Source: Fuerstiella sp.
GTDB lineage: Bacteria; Planctomycetota; Planctomycetia; Planctomycetales; Planctomycetaceae
Direction of reading: 5' to 3'
Assembly: GCA_029247265.1 (NCBI GenBank)
Contig: JAQWLN010000259.1
Span: 1 to 35,937, forward strand
Length of the DNA: 35,937 nucleotides
The notes under the pieces were generated by a model. The model worked only from the letters and a program-made list of their open reading frames with translations, did no database searches and had not been told where the DNA came from. This document shows positions 26,797 through 35,894 of the stretch, one piece after another (position 1 is the first letter of the stretch; every line of letters starts with the position of its first letter). A program made the translations under genes and the position numbers.

Positions 26797-27507
26797 TTAA
26801 CGACACTGCCCGAGCCACGAACCTCCGGAGTCTCTTGGATTTGATGGCGTGTTTTCTGACGATCTATTTCGGTTACTCGATGCGACACTTACTGACGAAC
26901 CCGTTCGCTGTTCATCCCTGCGATCAGGCTCACCAGAATCCTCGAGCGTGCCGAGTGCCTTTGTGTCACTGTTCATTCGACCCACAAGTGTTGTCAACTG
27001 TTGCGCCCGGTTCCGCGATTCCGAAAGATTGGTCTTCTGCATAGTTGCGGCAAGGTCTCGCAGTTCCTCAAGGACTTGACTTTCCGGCGATTGAATGATT
27101 TTCGGCGTCTGCGCAAGATCCTGAATTCGCGCCAGCAAGCCACGTTCACGCTCATCAGGTTCGGTTTGAGCCAATCCGTCGAGTGCCAGGTTTAACTTTT
27201 CGTCGAGGAGGTCAAAACCGTCCAGTAAGGAACGTCTCAAGTCGCCGCTGAGAACCACCTCGCCGTTGCGAATGCCGTCCAGGGTATGCTCCAACGGATG
27301 CGAAAAATCCTTGATTGTCGTCATGCCAAAACACCCGGCGTTTCCCTTGATCGTATGGATCGCTCGAAAAACCGAATGGATCGGTGTCGGGCCGCTTGGG
27401 TTTTCAGAGAATTGTCTCAACCCGGCCGGTAGGTCCTGCAGAAGCTCCTGGGCTTCGTCGAAAAACGCCGCAAGCAGTTCTTCGTCCAGAATCGTCTGTT
27501 CATTCAC
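26797..27507 (-). CDS. Stand-alone Hpt phosphotransfer protein (truncated CheA-like)
   Basis: A 236-residue protein with a CheA-type Hpt domain. SVFRAIHTIKGNAGCFGMTT contains the phospho-acceptor His51, and LRRSLLDGFDLLDEKLNLAL continues the bundle. The GTG at 27507 gives the usual NEQTILDEELLAAFFDEAQ start, with AAGG upstream; the frame opens to 27861 but that stretch looks non-coding. The tail is a coiled region, then low-complexity Ser/Asn/Arg. None of the CheA dimerisation, ATPase or CheW-like domains follows, so it cannot autophosphorylate. It is either a deliberate phosphorelay intermediate or a remnant of a longer kinase. The FixJ-type regulator diverges from it 577 bases away. Confidence 0.75.
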   Translation of the reverse strand: MNEQTILDEELLAAFFDEAQELLQDLPAGLRQFSENPSGPTPIHSVFRAIHTIKGNAGCFGMTTIKDFSHPLEHTLDGIRNGEVVLSGDLRRSLLDGFDLLDEKLNLALDGLAQTEPDERERGLLARIQDLAQTPKIIQSPESQVLEELRDLAATMQKTNLSESRNRAQQLTTLVGRMNSDTKALGTLEDSGEPDRRDEQRTGSSVSVASSNRNRSSENTPSNPRDSGGSWLGQCR

Positions 27508-28084
27508 TGGGTTGAACCTTGAAGATCGAGTTGCCCGTTCGTCAATAAATGCCGGCGCAGGTGAATCAGAACTCAGAGTGTTTGAGTGTTCCACGCCGTG
27601 GCAAACGGGAGGGACACGAACACGCGTGGACGGATCATTGACAAGGCCCGAATAAAAGTTGTACCCAGCCCGTTCCCCAACCGCTTCGATCAGGAACTGT
27701 CGCGTGAGTTCTCGGATGCCGAGGTGAATGTCCTCCCTTTCCCAGGGAATGTCAGATCGGGCGGGCCAGACGACAGCTGAAACTGAAACCGAAGACAGCT
27801 TCGTGATTGCGCAAAGAGCGCAAAGCAAATCGGTGTCGTGCCACTTCTGGTCATGTGTCATTTCTGCCTGGCCAGATTCTGCGCACTTTGTGCATCCTGT
27901 CGGAAATCTTCGAAAGGCGTTCAGGAATAAGAGTCAGGTCGTTCGCCAGTGATGTCGATAATTTAGCACAGTTGCAGCTGAACTAATGTTCAGCCGGGTG
28001 ATCATCGAATAGAATGCAGTGGCAGTCAGTGTTTTGCAGTGTACTACCAGCAATTCGAGACGACCGTGTGTCTTAAGACGAACC
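27508..28084. other. Divergent intergenic region (Hpt / response regulator)
   Basis: A 577-base gap. The minus-strand frame of the Hpt gene remains open to 27861, but its translation has no leader or domain. A direct repeat GCGCAAAG occurs twice at 27809-27816 and 27818-27825, and CTTTGTGC (27886-27893) is its near-inverse. This resembles the short GCAAAG-rich dispersed repeats seen in planctomycete genomes (inference). No RNA gene was recognised. Confidence 0.35.
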
Positions 28085-28712
28085 ATGGATGACCGGCCAA
28101 GACTCTTTCTTGTGGATGATGATCCCAGTGTGCTGGATTCGCTTCGCACACTTGCGCAAACGCTGGGTCTGCGATCAGAAACGTATGCCGGTGCCGAGGA
28201 ATTTCTGGCGGAATTCCGAGATGACGAGCACGGTTGCTTGATCGTGGATGTGCGTATGGCGGGAATGACAGTGCTTGAACTGCAGGCGAAGCTGGTTTCT
28301 GGCGGGTGTTCTATTCCCACCATTGTCATCACAGGGCATGGCGACATCGCCATGAGTGTCCAGGCGATGAAGGCCTGTGCAGTGACGATGCTTGAGAAGC
28401 CGTTCGAGGTTAACGAGCTGGTGGCGGCAATTCGTCAGGCTCTGGGCCAGGACGCCAAGCGCCGGCGAGAGCAGAAACATTCGGCTGTTTTCAAGCAGAA
28501 GATGAGTCAGCTGACAGACGACGAACGTCAGGTACTCGATTTTGTGGCGCGAGGCAAAACGAGTCAGGCCCTTTGCAAACACAATGGACGTTAGTCTGCG
28601 GACCATTCAATTTCGGAAGTCCGGCATTTGGAAAAAGCTCGGCGTGAATTCCAGAGAATCATTGATGCAGTTTCTGATCGACGGGAATCTGCAGTTGCCC
28701 AATAAGGACTGA
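28085..28712 (+). pseudogene. FixJ/NarL-type response regulator, frameshifted in its HTH
   Basis: A two-domain response regulator of about 208 residues if the frame is repaired. The receiver domain (1-120) keeps the acidic trio Asp11-Asp13, the phospho-acceptor Asp55 (LIVDVRMAGM), Thr83 and Lys105. The LuxR-type output begins LTDDERQVLDFVARGKTSQA, then the frame breaks and stops at 28592-28594. One base further along, the frame continues FANTMDVSLRTIQFRKSG and KKLGVNSRESLMQFLIDG to TGA 28710-28712. The shift lies at about 28570-28582, in GCCCTTTGCAAAC. The remaining helices are intact, so this is a single-base insertion, recent decay or a read error. Without it the DNA-binding helix would be lost. 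Confidence 0.85.
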
Positions 28713-29157
28713 TCAGAACAGTCCGGTGGAATGCGTCCACCAAAGCGTTTCACCAGCGGCGTGCGGGCGGCCTGTGCAACTGCCATCACCGTTGTCGGTG
28801 TGCGGGGCCGAATGAACGCCGGCTGACGTGCGAACTGAGGGCTGGGGGGCTCCGATCTGCGAATTCGTGTGTTACCTGGGGCTGGTTCGCTGTGTCCGTG
28901 ACGTCATTTCTTCGATCGTCTCGGCGAATCTTCAACACGGATTATCGACGTCAACGCCCGATAGATGTCGGGAATTTTGGCGTTCGATTCGACAAGCATG
29001 TCATGAGAAGCTTACGCTTCCGGTTCTCGACGGGATTCAATATGCGGCTCGAATGAATTTGTGCACTTCCGGTCCCGGCAGTGACGGCTGGTTGCATCGG
29101 CATTTTCTGTTGCGCACATTCGAGAGTAATTCGTTTCAACGGAAAGAACAAATCAAC
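28713..29157. other. Intergenic region (response regulator / ggt)
   Basis: A 445-base gap. The ggt frame is open back to 28828, but no leader or domain is encoded there. No repeat, RNA gene or clear promoter was seen; GGAAAG lies 13 bases before the ggt start. Confidence 0.35.
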
Positions 29158-31494
29158 ATGTCGATCTTCTACCGCACGTTGCTCACCATACTGGTCTGTG
29201 TCGCGAATCAGGGTGTCGGCGATGATCGCGTTCACGTTGATCGTGGTGATTCGGGCATGGTCGTCAGTGATTCCGCTCTGGCCAGTCGTATCGGGCGGGA
29301 CATATTGATGCAGGGTGGCAATGCCGTTGACGCAGCCGTCGTCACAGCTTTTGCTCTGGCCGTGACATGGCCGGAAGCGGGCAATCTTGGCGGTGGTGGC
29401 TTCATGATCGTTCGACCTGGGAATGGCCGTGATCCTGTGTGCGTGGATTACCGTGAAACTGCGCCGTCCGCTATGAATAAAGACGCGTTCGGTCGGGATG
29501 ACGGTACCCACTCGCAAAAGGCGGTGGGAGTACCCGGCACAGTACGTGGCCTTGCTGCAGCACACACACAGTATGGAAAACTTCACTGGCGAAAACTCGT
29601 CCTGCCGGCGGCACGTTTGGCGGCTGGTGGATTTCAAGTGACAGCTGCCCTGGCCGGATCGGTTAACCGCGTACTGAACAACACCGACGTGAAATCTGAT
29701 TCGAAGTTCGACGAATTGCGCAAAGTGTACGGCAAGCCTGATGGCACCCAGTGGCAGGCTGGCGACCGTATGGTGCTGCCGGACCTGGCCGCAACGTTGA
29801 CGGAAATCGCAGCAGATCCGAATGCGTTCTATTCAGGCCGTCTGGCAGATCTGCTGGTTGCGGAAATGCAGCGAGGCGACGGATTGATCAGCCACCAGGA
29901 CTTGCTCAGGTACAAGGCCATAACTCGGCCGGCACTACGAGGAACATTCCGCGGGTTTACCGTGATTGGTGCGCCGCCGCCAAGTTCGGGCGGAACGTGC
30001 GTAATCGAGGCGTTGAACATCCTGGAGAATTATGACCTTGCAGGTCGCGAACGATTCGATGCTCGCAATGTCCATCTGATTGCAGAAACGTGCCGCCGTG
30101 TCTTTGCAGATCGAGCGAGGTTTTTGGGTGATCCGGCATTCACCGAGATTCCACCGCACCTGATAACGAAGAAATATGCACAGCAAGTTGCCGCTTCGAT
30201 CGATTCGACTGCCGCAACGAAAAGTGAAGCCGTAACGCCGGAAATAGAATTGTCAGGGGAGAGTCCTGACACCACCCATTTCTCCGTGATCGATGACGAC
30301 GGCATGGCGGTCAGTAATACGTATACCTTGGAAGGAGTCTGGGGCTCCCGCATCGTGGTTGGTGGCGCTGGCTACGCACTGAACAATGAAATGGGCGATT
30401 TTAATTGGTTTCCAGGAGAAACAAATCGTTCGGGGCGCATCGGTACGGATGCCAACCTGGTCGCTGGCGGCAAGCGGATGCTGAGTTCGATGAGTCCTAC
30501 AATCGTTGAAAAAAACGGCAAGGTGCTGTTGATCACCGGGAGTCCCGGCGGTCGAACGATCATCAACACGGTTCTGTGTATCGTGCTGAACTACACGGAA
30601 TTCGGTATGGACGTGGCGTCGGCGGTGACAGCTCCGCGGCAACACCATCAATGGTTCCCGGACCGACTTTACCTGGAAGACATGGGTGACGATCCGTATT
30701 CCGGCGCCGTGGAACGGTTACGCCGCGCCGGCCATCAACTGGAAAGCCGCACCACACAGGGCTCCGCTCATTCCATTGGCGTCGATCATGAAACACACAC
30801 GGTCATCGGTGTCGCTGACTACCGTCGCAGCGGCCGACCGGCAGCAGTTTCCACCAGCACGCTGGCGGTCTGGGACTTTTCTGAAGCCGCGGGCAGAGGA
30901 CTAACCGCATCGACGCACAGTGGGACGTTGCAGACAAAGTGGTCAACCGACCTCACCGATTGCACGACCGACGGCAAGGATCAGTTCGTCATCCATGTCG
31001 ATGCAGCTGACACGTCGCACGAGACCTATCTGCCGCTAGGCCCTGATTCAGTCTCTTCCGGCCACCTTTCGGTCGCGGTCAAAATTGCCTCCGCATCTTT
31101 CGCTGGTGCACAACGCAATGAGCAGTTAGGGATCGGCTTTACCCGCAACAAAACGGCAGACACAACTGCCAAAATGATCTTTGGCCGGGAAGGTCAGGGG
31201 AACATCATCCTGCGCGGTGAAGCTCCGGGTGGAGGCAGTGATGTACGCTCAACAATTCTTACACAGAGCGACCGGCTTGATTCCCCCATCGTCCTGCGTC
31301 TCACAGTCGACATGGACGCGCACAGTTACCAAATTGCTTCACGAACTGCGGGCAGTCTGAAGTATACAGACCACGGTTCCGGAATAATCCCCGCTGATCA
31401 TGTTGCTCGGTTTCTGAAACTTAGAGTACTTCATGACATCGCCGGGGATGGAGAGTTCGTGGCGATTGACCGGATCGAATTGAAGCATCCTTAG
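29158..31494 (+). CDS. ggt: Gamma-glutamyltransferase with C-terminal extension
   Basis: GGT hydrolyses or transfers the gamma-glutamyl group of glutathione and related compounds. It is exported and self-cleaves into two subunits. The ATG at 29158 precedes a signal peptide (SIFYRTLLTILVCVANQGVG). The large-subunit motifs ILMQGGNAVDAAVVTAFAL and GNLGGGGFMIV follow. The cleavage site and nucleophile is Thr372 in PDTTHFSVIDDDG. SNTYTLEGVWGSRIVV, LSSMSPTIV and ITGSPGGRTIINTVL mark the small subunit. GGT ends at about residue 570; the total of 778 is well over the usual 560-590. The extra about 205 residues (WDFSEAAGRGLTAS onward, ending VAIDRIELKHP) look like a beta-sandwich of LamG or carbohydrate-binding type. 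Convergent with the next gene, 15 bases apart. Confidence 0.93.
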   Translation: MSIFYRTLLTILVCVANQGVGDDRVHVDRGDSGMVVSDSALASRIGRDILMQGGNAVDAAVVTAFALAVTWPEAGNLGGGGFMIVRPGNGRDPVCVDYRETAPSAMNKDAFGRDDGTHSQKAVGVPGTVRGLAAAHTQYGKLHWRKLVLPAARLAAGGFQVTAALAGSVNRVLNNTDVKSDSKFDELRKVYGKPDGTQWQAGDRMVLPDLAATLTEIAADPNAFYSGRLADLLVAEMQRGDGLISHQDLLRYKAITRPALRGTFRGFTVIGAPPPSSGGTCVIEALNILENYDLAGRERFDARNVHLIAETCRRVFADRARFLGDPAFTEIPPHLITKKYAQQVAASIDSTAATKSEAVTPEIELSGESPDTTHFSVIDDDGMAVSNTYTLEGVWGSRIVVGGAGYALNNEMGDFNWFPGETNRSGRIGTDANLVAGGKRMLSSMSPTIVEKNGKVLLITGSPGGRTIINTVLCIVLNYTEFGMDVASAVTAPRQHHQWFPDRLYLEDMGDDPYSGAVERLRRAGHQLESRTTQGSAHSIGVDHETHTVIGVADYRRSGRPAAVSTSTLAVWDFSEAAGRGLTASTHSGTLQTKWSTDLTDCTTDGKDQFVIHVDAADTSHETYLPLGPDSVSSGHLSVAVKIASASFAGAQRNEQLGIGFTRNKTADTTAKMIFGREGQGNIILRGEAPGGGSDVRSTILTQSDRLDSPIVLRLTVDMDAHSYQIASRTAGSLKYTDHGSGIIPADHVARFLKLRVLHDIAGDGEFVAIDRIELKHP

Positions 31495-31509
31495 TGCAGA
31501 ATTCAAGGC

Positions 31510-32877
31510 TTACAGTCTCGCCTGTCGTTCCTCAGTTACCTGATAAGCACGTGAGCGGAACAGAAAATCGATAATGCTGCCTTCATGGGGCTGCAGCCAG
31601 TTTAGTTTGCTGGTCGGAATCGCTCCGATGTTCAGTCGGTCAATGTGTGTGGCGTCGGTCAGACTCTGACTCAACTGCTCGTTATTGGTAATGCCGCTGC
31701 ATACCAGGGTCGGCCCGATTTTTGCGAGCATCTGATCCTGAGGACATTCCACGACTGTCGAGAACGGGAACATGTATTCCTTGTGCGCCATGTCACGGTC
31801 GGGTGAGTCGCAGTGAACGATCATGGGACGCAGATACGAGCAGCGTTCCTGTTCAACCAGTCGAGGACCGTACTGCGCCGTCATGTCGGTCACACCTTCC
31901 TCGCCCAGATCACCTTCGATCATGCCCCAGACTCCCTGACCCTGGCCGTCCACGGTGAAAGCGGCCAGACCAGCCTCGGGATCGGTCGGTGGCTTCGCTT
32001 CGATCGGCCCGATCTTCTCGGCAATCGCCTGAGCAATTTCTTTTGTGTGTCGCGAAGCCCAGACTCCTGAACAATTGATGCATCCACGTCCACTGTTGAT
32101 GTAGATACTTTCGACCATCAGATCGAGATACTGTTCCCAGTCGTCCACGCAGTCATCGCCGAGCAGAATCTTTGAGAATCCAGGTCCGTGAGCCTGAACG
32201 GATGGGTTGCCTCGGTACCGATCGACCGTTGGCGTACCACCAAAAATCATCGAACGATCGGCCGCCGCCAGCAGAGCCGCACCAGCATCAGCCCCGCCGG
32301 GGTACATCGCAAAAGCTTCCTTCGGAATACCGGCTTCCACGAATGCCGCCATCATTCTGTAGGGCGTCCATGGTTCCTGCGGACCAGGCTTCAGCACAAG
32401 CCCCATCTGCAAAGGAATTGCAGGTAACCACAACGTATGAACGCCGGGTGAGTTCGACGGTAGGACAGCGCTGAGGACCGATGTCTGCGCCTGGTAGCTT
32501 AAGACCACTCCTCGGTCTTCAATGCCGCAGCCCCGCGTGAGGATGTCCAGATCCAAACCACGTGTCAGGCAGTCCGGTGCTGGCCGACTGCTGATGAGCA
32601 AACTCGTCAGGTGTCTGAGTCCCATCGCCGATGGGCAACGTTGCACTTTCATAGAGATCCGCCGCTTTGCCCAGGCACTTCAATAACTCGCTGCACGGGA
32701 TCTCGCGCAGAATGGCGCGGGCATTACTCGCCTTCTTCATGTCGCGTGTAATGAAATGATGCCGGCGTTGGTCTGGCTCACCTTCGCGATCGGTTCCCCC
32801 GTGGCAAAGTGCAGCACTTCGTCCAGATCGAAAGAGTCGTAGGTTTCGCCCCAGCGGATGATCGGAATATTGAGCAT
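31510..32877 (-). pseudogene. Aldehyde dehydrogenase superfamily, frameshifted remnant
   Basis: Three frames are needed to read one aldehyde-dehydrogenase-like protein. The first starts at ATG 32877 with MLNIPIIRWGETYDSFDLDE and stops at 32737. The second, with MKKASNARAILREIPCSELL and TLPIGDGTQTPDEF, ends at about 32570. The third supplies most of the protein (31510 to about 32571), with LSAVLPSNSPGVHTLWLPA, QEPWTPYRMMAAFVEAGIPK, MIFGGTPTVDRYRGNPSVQ and the catalytic Cys in NSGRGCINCSG. Breaks lie near 32745-32762 and 32560-32572. The second junction may include a larger deletion, since DCLTRGLDLDIL joins directly after STGLP. It is probably non-functional, unless the breaks are assembly errors. 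Substrate unknown. Confidence 0.75.
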
Positions 32878-33275
32878 GAAATCTCCATGTCAGTGTTGAT
32901 TCGTTGGCCTCGGCTGCCCATAAACGTACGCGTAAGTGACCAGATTATCAACAGAGCCGCCGGGGGTGACGGAATCACCGGCTCAATTGCGCTGATAAAC
33001 AGGTGCATTGTGTGTCCAATCAGTCGCATGTTATTGGAACACGCGTCAGTATTTCAGCCTTCGCTATGCTCTCCAGACAGAACAATTGCGCCACAGAAGG
33101 TTAGCATGGTCGCTCGTGGTAACTTTGGCGCGTACATCTGCATTCAGGACGACTATTCGCTGAAATCTCTGCCGATGGAAACATCGTCCCGGATAAGTGA
33201 CACGGTGGATTCACCCACTTGGTTGACTCTGTCACTGACCCCCCAGTATTCGCCCGATTTGAACTGAACGTCGCT
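32878..33275. other. Divergent intergenic region (ALDH remnant / LamG-DUF1549)
   Basis: A 398-base gap. A plus-strand open frame (32809-33267) overlaps the remnant and reads without leader or domain. No repeat or RNA gene was recognised. Confidence 0.35.
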
Positions 33276-35894
33276 ATGTTTGAAACGCCATACACGCTGA
33301 AAATCAGCCGCATCGAGTTCATTCTGTCGTTCGGGCTGGTCATTCAAAGCTGTCCGTTCGGCAGCACAGTGCAGGCGGATGAACCACAGGCGTTCCATTT
33401 TCGGTTTGAGACGGATGCAACGTCACCCGCCGAACCAATTCGGACGCACGGAGTTCGACGTGCCATGCTGTCTGCGGGGGCACTGACCGGCCCTCTGACA
33501 TTGCCGAATGATTCCTGCGCGCAGTTTGACGGCGACACTGCGATTGCTTACGCCGGCCCCGGTAACGCAGGCGGATTTGCTGAGAACTTCACGTGGGAAG
33601 GCTTCTTTCTGTCGCCAGCAACCAACACCTTTCTGTCCGAGACAGGAATCGCCGATCGTCTACTGACTCAGTTTGCCTTCGACAAGGGGGACTGGACGCG
33701 ACTGGCCATTGGGCTGGTCGCTGACGCTGAAGGAATGCCTCGCTTGAGCGTGGAACTGGAGGGCTTCGAGGGAAGAAGTTTTGGCATGGGCGATCAGCCC
33801 GTCGTTCCAGACCACTGGCACCATTTCGCTTTGGTGCACGAAGGGACAGCTGCGGCGGCAAGAATTCGCTGGTACCTGGATTACGAACTTACGGGCGAAG
33901 TGTTTCTCGGCGGACAGTCGGATCAGAATACGCTGCGTCCTTCGGGGCCGGCACCTTTCGCCATCGGCGCACGACTTCGAAAAGGTGAGCAGGTCGATCG
34001 CGGATTTCACGGCTTCATTGATGAAGTACGGATGGTACCGCGACCGTTGAGCGTTGATGAATTTCTGCGCACGGACCAGGCATCTTTGAAGCAGACGGTT
34101 AACGCCGACGTGATGGAAGCACAACGCCTCGAGGCATTCTGGGAAGATCGGCACCGGTGGGCTCAGCGAGAGGCGATGGGTTGGACGGCGGATCGCCCGG
34201 GTGAGGGGGCCAGCGACAGTTTGCTTAACAAAGGCGGACAGTCAATTGACGATGTTGCGTTTCTGCGACGCCTGTCACTGGCGGTGCGAGGTCGCATTCC
34301 CGATCTAAACGAAGTGATGTCCTTTCGAGACGATAACGGACCGGACAAGCGCGCGCAGATGATCGATCAAATGCTGGAATCGACCGAATGGGGCGATGGG
34401 TGGGTCAGCTATTGGCAGGATGTGCTGGCGGAGAACCCATCGGTGGTATTCCCGACGCTTAACAACTCGGGCGCGTTCCGACAGTGGATCTATCAGTCGT
34501 TTCGGGACAACAAGTCGTTCGACCGTTTCGCGACCGAACTGATTTTGATGGAAAATCGCAGTTCCGCCGACGCGGCTGACGACGGACCAGCCGGTTTTGC
34601 ACTGGCGGCTGGTAACGACGCACCGATGGCGATGCGGTCCAATGTTGCGATGAAGGCGTTTGCCGCGGTCGATCTGACGTGTGCGCGTTGCCACGATTCG
34701 CCGGTTGACGAGTTTCTGCAGGCGGACCTGTTTCAACTGGCAGCGTACCTGAACGCGGGACCTCTGGTCATTCCTGAAAGCAGTGTCGCAGCCATCGGCA
34801 AGACACACGAGCAGGGCGTGATTACGACGTCGCTGGTCGCCGGACAGACAATTCAGCCAGATGGATTGTCATCGCACTGGCTGAGCGAACTCCACGACGA
34901 GTCCTCACTGAAGACGATTCAACCAGGTCCGCGAGGACAACTGGCAGCGCTTATCACCTCTCCCCGGAACCGCCGTTTCTCAGACGTATTCGTGAATCGA
35001 ATGTGGAAACGATACTTCGGGACAGGACTGGTCGAACCCGTTGATCACTGGAACGAATCTCCAACACCGTCCCACCCGAAACTTCTCCGACACCTGAGCG
35101 CAGGATTCGTTGCGAGCGGCTACAACGTGAAAACTCTGGCTCGAAGGATTCTCAGTTCGCAGACATGGCAGCAGCCGCGCAAACGTCGCCAACGCATGAC
35201 GGCCGAACAACTGATTGATTCTCTGTTTGTCGCCGTTGGCAAGGAGTTTCAGGCGGAAACGCTCGGTGTTCATGCGACGGATCCGGGAGCCGTTCAGCTG
35301 CCTCAACCACACCGAGCATGGCAGTTTGCGGCACTGCCCAATGAACGAGACCGACCTGCGCTGGGCATGCCGGTCTGTCAGACGATTGTGGATGTGATGA
35401 CGGCGTTCGGTTGGAATGGAAGTCGCCAGCAACCTCGCAGCGAACGTGAACTGACGACATCAGCGCTGCAACCGCTGATGATTTTCAACGGATTATTATC
35501 TCAACGCATCACACGGCTGTCGGAACGAAGCGCGATCACCGAACTGTGTTTGCAGGAAATGCCGGTATCGACGCTCGTCGATCGGTTATTCCTCACCGTA
35601 TTGGGACGACCGCCGGACGAAGAGGAACAGCTGGAAATTACAAAGTTACTGCGGCCGGGGTTCGAGCAGCGCCGCACGGGAAAACCTGCCCGTGCGATCG
35701 AGCCGTTAACCACGTTTCAACCGGACTGGCGTAAACACCTTGAGGCAGAGCAAACGCGCCTGATGCTGGCAGCGCAGCAGCGGGTGTCTCGCGGTGAACC
35801 GCCAACATCTCGCCTGACGAACGATTTTCGCGAACGTGTGGAAGACGTGTTGTGGGCCCTGATCAACAGCCCTGAGTTTGTGGTGATCCCATGA
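33276..35894 (+). CDS. Exported LamG / DUF1549 / DUF1553 protein
   Basis: An 872-residue exported protein. The ATG at 33276 gives a leader-like start (SRIEFILSFGLVIQSCPFGS); an earlier TTG-type opening adds no leader. A LamG/concanavalin-like domain covers about 40-275, with ENFTWEGFFLSPATNT, HWHHFALVHEG, RIRWYLDYELTGEVF and FHGFIDEVRMVPRPLS. DUF1549 follows at about 310-510, with FLRRLSLAVRGRIPDLNEV, WGDGWVSYWQDVL, KSFDRFATELI and the haem-type CARCH. DUF1553 occupies the C-terminus, with DVFVNRMWKRYFGTGLVEP, ARRILSSQTW and the tail VEDVLWALINSPEFVVI. The stop overlaps the next start as ATGA, so a Tat-leader partner is coupled to it. Function unknown; LamG domains often bind sugars. Confidence 0.92.
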   Translation: MFETPYTLKISRIEFILSFGLVIQSCPFGSTVQADEPQAFHFRFETDATSPAEPIRTHGVRRAMLSAGALTGPLTLPNDSCAQFDGDTAIAYAGPGNAGGFAENFTWEGFFLSPATNTFLSETGIADRLLTQFAFDKGDWTRLAIGLVADAEGMPRLSVELEGFEGRSFGMGDQPVVPDHWHHFALVHEGTAAAARIRWYLDYELTGEVFLGGQSDQNTLRPSGPAPFAIGARLRKGEQVDRGFHGFIDEVRMVPRPLSVDEFLRTDQASLKQTVNADVMEAQRLEAFWEDRHRWAQREAMGWTADRPGEGASDSLLNKGGQSIDDVAFLRRLSLAVRGRIPDLNEVMSFRDDNGPDKRAQMIDQMLESTEWGDGWVSYWQDVLAENPSVVFPTLNNSGAFRQWIYQSFRDNKSFDRFATELILMENRSSADAADDGPAGFALAAGNDAPMAMRSNVAMKAFAAVDLTCARCHDSPVDEFLQADLFQLAAYLNAGPLVIPESSVAAIGKTHEQGVITTSLVAGQTIQPDGLSSHWLSELHDESSLKTIQPGPRGQLAALITSPRNRRFSDVFVNRMWKRYFGTGLVEPVDHWNESPTPSHPKLLRHLSAGFVASGYNVKTLARRILSSQTWQQPRKRRQRMTAEQLIDSLFVAVGKEFQAETLGVHATDPGAVQLPQPHRAWQFAALPNERDRPALGMPVCQTIVDVMTAFGWNGSRQQPRSERELTTSALQPLMIFNGLLSQRITRLSERSAITELCLQEMPVSTLVDRLFLTVLGRPPDEEEQLEITKLLRPGFEQRRTGKPARAIEPLTTFQPDWRKHLEAEQTRLMLAAQQRVSRGEPPTSRLTNDFRERVEDVLWALINSPEFVVIP

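Noticed and set aside
27590..27680. A possible tRNA T-arm on the minus strand (TTCGTGTCC)
   Set aside because: The flanking bases do not pair as a T stem and no acceptor or anticodon arm fits.
27508..27861. Extension of the Hpt gene to an upstream start
   Set aside because: The added residues look non-coding, and the family start coincides with the GTG at 27507 preceded by AAGG.
28570..28582. Programmed +1 frameshifting in the FixJ-type gene, because of CTTT
   Set aside because: The prfB-type site needs CTT followed directly by a stop codon and an internal Shine-Dalgarno; here the stop is several codons away.
32809..33267. A 152-codon plus-strand open frame across the intergenic region
   Set aside because: It overlaps the 5' part of the aldehyde dehydrogenase remnant and shows no leader, motif or ribosome site.
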